Source of the DNA: Aptenodytes patagonicus
Lineage: Eukaryota > Chordata > Aves > Sphenisciformes > Spheniscidae
Direction of reading: 5' to 3'
Assembly: GCF_965638725.1 (NCBI RefSeq)
Contig: NC_134982.1
Span: 42,584,799 to 42,648,798, forward strand
DNA length: 64,000 nt
The notes under the pieces: model-generated
Database searches by the model: none
The model's input: the letters and a program-made list of their open reading frames with translations, nothing else
What the model was told of the DNA's origin: nothing
Program-made: the position numbers and the translations under genes
Shown: positions 62,078-64,000 of the stretch, in pieces
Position numbering within the stretch: the stretch's first letter is position 1
Layout: each line of letters starts with the position of its first letter

Positions 62078-64000
62078 AATGGTACAGTGCAGCAACATCA
62101 ACTGAAATAAATAGTTATTTGTACATAATACAAAAATATAACCCTTCGTAAAGTTTATACTGTGCTAGGAATTATGTATTGAGCTTAAACAGTTGATATA
62201 ACATTTTCTCTTAAATAATGTGGACAGGTACACTCAGCCAAATGAAGGTAATAACATTTTCTCTAATTTGACGACAAACACACAAAGAGCAGTTTATTAG
62301 TTCAGTGTATCCATACATCACACCTCAGCTAAGATTTGAGAGCAAACTAACAGTTTTTCAAGTCTTCCCTTTGCCACTGTTCTCTGTCGATAGCACAGTA
62401 GTTCTATAACCGAATGGTGAATTGAATTTTTGATAGTAACATTTATTAGCAGATACAGAAAAGTATTATTCAGACAACCAGCTTAAGGCACCATGGTTTC
62501 CGCAATAGACATGTGAAATTACTGGCAAAAAACAATTTTAAAGAAGGCTATGAGTGTTCAGCTACAGTACCATGATGAACAACAATCTATTCTTTAAATA
62601 TATTCTTGACAGCATATTCAGTTGACTAGTGTGGCTTTTGTTTATTCTTTAAAAAAAGAAGTAAAATAGAAGATTTTGACATTATTACAATCTCAAGAAT
62701 GCCTCAAATCTTTGGAAAAAAAATTCTCCCTTCATCCCTCCATTTTAAAAGGTAAAAAAATCCAACTGTCACTCTTGCAAGACAATTCTTTTACAGACTT
62801 TTTAGAAATAGTTTCCAACACGTTATATAGTGAAAGTCCACTAAAATGTTTTGTTCTCCTTTAAAAGAAAGTCTGTCTAACTGCTGGTAACTGCCCCCCC
62901 CCCCCCGTTCTGTATTCTGTCTCTCTCTGCTATCCGCAGCACTGGTGAACAATTCATTTAAATGAAATCAAGTTTCTCCCCACGTCCTACGGAGCAAACA
63001 TGAGTCCTTGATTTGCTCAAGACCTCTTTCCTAATAATATCCCATGATATTGGCTGAAAGTTAAAACAATATGAAGTGGAACTAACATCCTGACAGCACC
63101 TGCCACACACTCAAACGGCTACCTTGTTAAAACCCTCTTAAACCCTAGAGTGAAAAGTAGGATTCAAATAGGATAGGACGAGGAGTAAATTCATAAAATT
63201 GCACTACAGAAATTGTGCGTTCCAAATAGTACGTGGTACTTCAGACACAGAACTACAGTTGAGACATATCCACAGAACCATTTTCAATTTCAGAAAATTG
63301 TTCCAGCCACGTCACAAGCCAATGTCAAAAGATAATGAACATGACAAAGTCACTGCAGCTTACCTAGTTCCACTCACTGAGAAGGGGATAGAAAAATTTA
63401 TCAGAGGAAAAAAAAAAGAGTAGATTTGGAATCACACATTACATACTTTAATTTTGACAATACCCCCTCTATTTACTTATCCCTTCATTTCAGAGTAGGA
63501 ATGGCTGCAATTACTTGTAATAAATAACCAATACCCAGTATAGTATCGATATACTATTCCGTAAATCCCCAAAGGCTTTCATTTGTGTATTGATCTACTT
63601 GGACAGCCAAAACCGTAGCTCTTACCTGCACTTGGTGCAGAGAGTTGATGAGATTTTCCTGTGCCTTACACTAACATCAATCTTGGAAGTCAGCCATTTT
63701 ATTGCCAGTGTAGTGAATAACCCAAGGTTCTCCCCATTTTCCTACGACAAATGCCGGCAGTAGATAAAATGCAAAGTTGCCTTTCATTACCTCTTTTGCC
63801 TTAAGGCCCAAAGAGCAGAAGTCTTGTTATACCGTTTCTGCATCTTTTGTGCCTGAACCTTTAAAGTTTATCAACTTTCACACTGTCATTCATTTCCTGA
63901 ATTTCAGTGAAACACTTCCTCAGAAGTAAACTACGCAGGTCATGTGTTGTCATACGTACAGTCAACTATGAAGAAGTATATCTCAGATTCCAGTAACTCA
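62078..64000 (-). other. Unassigned right end, possible 3' UTR
   Basis: No coding exon was recognised on either strand. If the polyadenylation signal at 62072 is real, this would be 3' UTR or terminal intron of a minus-strand gene. In vertebrates TJP2 lies upstream of ENTREP1 in the same orientation, so it is the expected neighbour. A C13 run at 62894-62906 and a plausible donor (GTGCAG|GTAAGAGC) near 63630 are the only landmarks. Confidence 0.25.
62894..62906. repeat. C13 homopolymer
   Basis: Thirteen C are followed by GTTCTG and a short CT run. Confidence 0.9.

Noticed and set aside
63600..63720. Possible coding exon on the minus strand ending GTGCAG|GTAAGAGC
   Set aside because: The donor is good, but the upstream acceptor is poor and the translation matches no expected neighbour protein.

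Overview
The window is vertebrate nuclear DNA, almost certainly from a bird. It carries several CR1 LINE copies, including 3' ends with the avian CR1 signature of a repeated TCATAGAA followed by GGTTGGAAGGGACC. It also has an avian-type retroviral LTR present twice, a CpG island promoter, and large AT-rich introns and intergenic DNA. Most of the sequence does not code for protein.

One host gene can be assembled with confidence, on the minus strand at the left end: ENTREP1 (FAM189A2). I place its first six coding exons at 18500-18132, 15497-15441, 5377-5267, 3424-3296, 2529-2422 and 2302-2187. Each has GT donors and AG acceptors and keeps the reading frame, giving 296 complete codons. These cover the whole four-pass membrane domain and the first PPxY motif. 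The remaining cytoplasmic tail exons must lie beyond position 1. The promoter is a CpG island (about 17930-18890) containing a (GGGAC)n tract on the gene's sense strand. Intron 2 (10 kb) hosts three CR1 fragments and a possible ancient SINE.

From 19 kb rightward I find no convincing host coding exon. Going right there is a pair of CR1 elements in head-to-head orientation (20.5-24.5 kb) and a long unassigned AT-rich stretch. Next comes an almost perfect two-phase pentanucleotide tract (32696-33048), then a badly decayed endogenous retrovirus on the minus strand (about 36-42 kb: gag-like, protease, reverse transcriptase, integrase, possible env). A younger solo LTR with a 5-bp target duplication (39191-39756) splits the reverse transcriptase. 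Farther right are a well-preserved MIR-type SINE (48.1-48.3 kb) and a truncated second copy of the same LTR family (58.9-59.4 kb). A possible minus-strand polyadenylation site near 62.07 kb could be the 3' end of the next gene, with TJP2 expected from known vertebrate gene order.

The gene biology is ordinary; the richest structure is the nested retroelement region at 36-42 kb. Most open frames in the window, including long ones in the CpG island and in the microsatellite, are not genes. I saw no CRISPR array and no recognisable RNA gene, and nothing that amounts to a new biological system.
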